From: Marispirochaeta sp963667435
GTDB taxonomy: Bacteria > Spirochaetota > Spirochaetia > JC444 > Marispirochaetaceae
Length of the DNA stretch: 64,000 bases
Assembly (NCBI GenBank): GCA_963667435.1
Contig: OY763414.1
Span: 3,596,001 to 3,660,000, forward strand
Reading direction: 5' to 3'
The notes beneath the pieces are model-generated. The model made no database searches and was not told the origin of the DNA. It worked only from the letters and a program-made list of their open reading frames with translations. Position 1 is the stretch's first letter. Each line of letters opens with the position of its first letter. Made by a program: the position numbers and the translations under genes. Below are positions 62,395 to 64,000 of the stretch, piece after piece.

Positions 62395-64000
62395 TTACCC
62401 CGCAGCAGCCTCGGCGGGTGTTGCGAGGGGGATGGAGAATGATACCTGTGTTCCCTCCCCGTGACTGCTCTCTATCGTCAGTCCGCTTCCGTAGAGGTAT
62501 TCAAGCCGTTCATTTACATTTCCAAGTCCAATGCTGTCGCCGTCCTTGTGAGACTTCAGGATTTCCGGAATCATGGAAGGGTCTATACCTGTGCCGTTGT
62601 CATTCACAGAGAAGTATACCTGCGCTTCCCGGACTTCTGCCTTTATAATAATATGTACTCCCTTAATGCTGCCTTTCATTCCGTGTTTTACACAGTTTTC
62701 AATAATCGGCTGCAGGGTAAGAGCCGGCAGGGTTGTCTCCCGTGGAGCGTTAACTTCAAAATCTACTTGCAGCTTTTCGCCGAAGCGCGCCTTTTCTATC
62801 TCCAGGTAGGAACGGATATAGTAGAGTTCTTCACTCAGGGGTATCTGTATGGCCGGTTTGCGCAGTGATCTGCGTAACAGCTCACTCAATTTTACCAGCA
62901 GCTCCCGCGCCTTTTCCGGGGTTGTACGGATAAGTGAGGTTATAGTTGTCAGGGAGTTGAACAGAAAATGGGGTTGTATCTGACTGTGTAGGGCACGAAG
63001 CTCTGCAGTGGACAAGAGTTCTGTCTGTCGCTGCAGCTCGCTTGCCTCTATCTGGGTAGAGAAGAGGGTGGCCAGCCCCTGAGCTACTTCAACATCAACG
63101 GGATTTATTGACTGCCTGCCTGTACGGTAGAGTTTCAGGGTTCCGATGGTTTCGCCTCTCACTTTCAGTGGTACGATTACGGCCGAGGATAACGGGCATC
63201 CTTTTACGCTGCAGTTGATCTCATGTTTTTCTTTTGCAATCTGATAGCTTCCCTTATGAATAACCTCTTTCGTCAGCTGGGTCATGAGAGGAGCGAGAGG
63301 TTTATGATGATCTGATCCTGCGCCCTTGAAGGCGAGGCATTTGTCCCGGTCGGAAAAAGAGACTGCTGAAACCTTTATGTTTTTGAGGATTATTGCTGCT
63401 GTTGCTGCTGCAGTTTCAGGGGTTAAGCCTGAGCGCAGATATTCCACCGCTTCTCTGGCTGTTTTGAGTACCCGCTGGGATTGCCGGGCGGCAATACGTT
63501 CCTGTTCCCGGAAAGCGTCCTCCGCAATGGCGATAAACATGCCTATACCGATTGCATTGCCGATAATCATGGGCAGACCGATTACCTGGACAAGAGATAC
63601 CGCGTCGGAAAACGGCCGTGCGATAATCAGTATAAGAATCATCTGGATTACCTCTGCCAGGCCTCCCCAGAGTGCTGCAAAGAGCCACTTGTTCTGACTG
63701 TTGCGGAAGCGTGAGCTGATAACTCCTGCAATAATACCTTCCGTCAGAGTTGATATCATGCAGGCCAGGGCGGTAAAGCCGCCGATATCGATGAGCCAGC
63801 GGTGCATTCCGGCAATAAGCCCGGCGCTGATTCCCACCACAGGGCCGCCCAGGAGTCCTCCGATGAATACTCCCACCACTCGTGCATTGGCCAGGGCCCC
63901 CATTATGGGGATACCTGTATAAGTACCTAATATTCCTATGCTGCTGAAATAAAGGATAAGAATCACAGACCCGGGGCCGCTGGCAGGACCCCGGAGGATT
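62395..64000 (-). CDS. LytS-type sensor histidine kinase, 5' end beyond the window
   Basis: At least 535 residues, open through the window end. The 5TM LytS/YhcK membrane domain is partial (VVGVFIGGLLGGPVVGISAG). A GAF-like domain (about 190-310) holds an internal Cys (CSVKGCPLSS). The His-kinase box is LHSQIQPHFLFNSL with the phospho-His, and the HATPase has PIIENCVKHGMK and GIGLGNVNERL type motifs. The signal is unknown; in related BtsS it is pyruvate. An in-frame GTG at 63966 is an internal candidate, but the reading frame continues upstream. Confidence 0.92.
   Translation of the reverse strand, partial: ILRGPASGPGSVILILYFSSIGILGTYTGIPIMGALANARVVGVFIGGLLGGPVVGISAGLIAGMHRWLIDIGGFTALACMISTLTEGIIAGVISSRFRNSQNKWLFAALWGGLAEVIQMILILIIARPFSDAVSLVQVIGLPMIIGNAIGIGMFIAIAEDAFREQERIAARQSQRVLKTAREAVEYLRSGLTPETAAATAAIILKNIKVSAVSFSDRDKCLAFKGAGSDHHKPLAPLMTQLTKEVIHKGSYQIAKEKHEINCSVKGCPLSSAVIVPLKVRGETIGTLKLYRTGRQSINPVDVEVAQGLATLFSTQIEASELQRQTELLSTAELRALHSQIQPHFLFNSLTTITSLIRTTPEKARELLVKLSELLRRSLRKPAIQIPLSEELYYIRSYLEIEKARFGEKLQVDFEVNAPRETTLPALTLQPIIENCVKHGMKGSIKGVHIIIKAEVREAQVYFSVNDNGTGIDPSMIPEILKSHKDGDSIGLGNVNERLEYLYGSGLTIESSHGEGTQVSFSIPLATPAEAAAG

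Overview
This window reads as a chromosomal segment of a free-living spirochaete (Spirochaetota, probably Spirochaetales). The evidence is a very long SpiroCoCo-type coiled-coil protein, a divergent FliG next to motility-style TPR genes, tandem M23 peptidases with bactofilins, an oversized signal peptidase I, and a two-membrane envelope (Lnt, BtuB, ExbB/ExbD/TonB, predicted outer-membrane barrel). Composition looks fairly even and no prophage, insertion sequence, CRISPR array, tRNA or rRNA was seen. Species is not identifiable from the sequence alone.

Layout. 1-6.3 kb: a tightly packed operon of a giant TPR protein (cut by the window edge), a predicted outer-membrane barrel, ExbB, ExbD and a TonB-like protein, followed by a HAD phosphatase. 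7-10.2 kb: the SpiroCoCo protein. 10.4-14.3 kb: grpE-dnaK-dnaJ without hrcA or a visible CIRCE operator. 14.3-16.1 kb: a HAMP-like membrane protein, an Asp-repeat exported protein and rlmB. 16.1-26.0 kb (minus strand): signal peptidase I, the purine genes purF-purM-purN-purD-purE, a frameshifted talarate/galactarate dehydratase gene, and tatD-dusB. 26.1-30.3 kb: two paralogous M23 peptidases, a bactofilin, a YaaR-like protein and RicT. 30.4-33.0 kb: a 56-aa zinc-ribbon protein, rpsT, an HU protein and lnt. 33.1-35.2 kb: a response regulator, a small TPR protein, a second bactofilin and cinA/pncC. 35.3-40.1 kb: rho, rpmE, a galactokinase-like gene, surE and a TPR protein. 40.1-43.4 kb: a 54-aa protein, an exported propeller/VWA protein, a CxxCxxCC protein, a glutaredoxin-like protein and a ferredoxin:thioredoxin-reductase-type protein.

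44.2-47.2 kb: a cobalamin riboswitch controlling btuB and a tonB. The 47.24-47.50 kb gap holds a highly structured element, followed by prfC. 49.2-54.8 kb: a small unknown protein, rlmI-like, rel/spoT, prmC and prfA. 55.0-60.1 kb: a choice-of-anchor lipoprotein, rhomboid protease, TPR protein, FliG paralogue, a winged-helix-like membrane protein and a cupin. 60.1-64.0 kb (minus strand): a CstA-family transporter and a LytTR/LytS two-component pair, the kinase being cut by the window end.

How the parts may work together (inference): two Ton-type modules, only one with ExbB/ExbD in this window, could share energisation. The M23/bactofilin clusters suggest a cell-shape machine. PrmC and RF1 are a classic enzyme/substrate pair. 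The LytS/LytTR pair beside CstA resembles pyruvate-sensing BtsSR-BtsT arrangements. Best candidates for something undescribed are the branched palindromic element at 47.3 kb, the glutaredoxin/FTR redox pair, the TPR-barrel-ExbB/D-TonB operon, the large insertion in signal peptidase I, and two small conserved-looking genes (54 and 56 aa).
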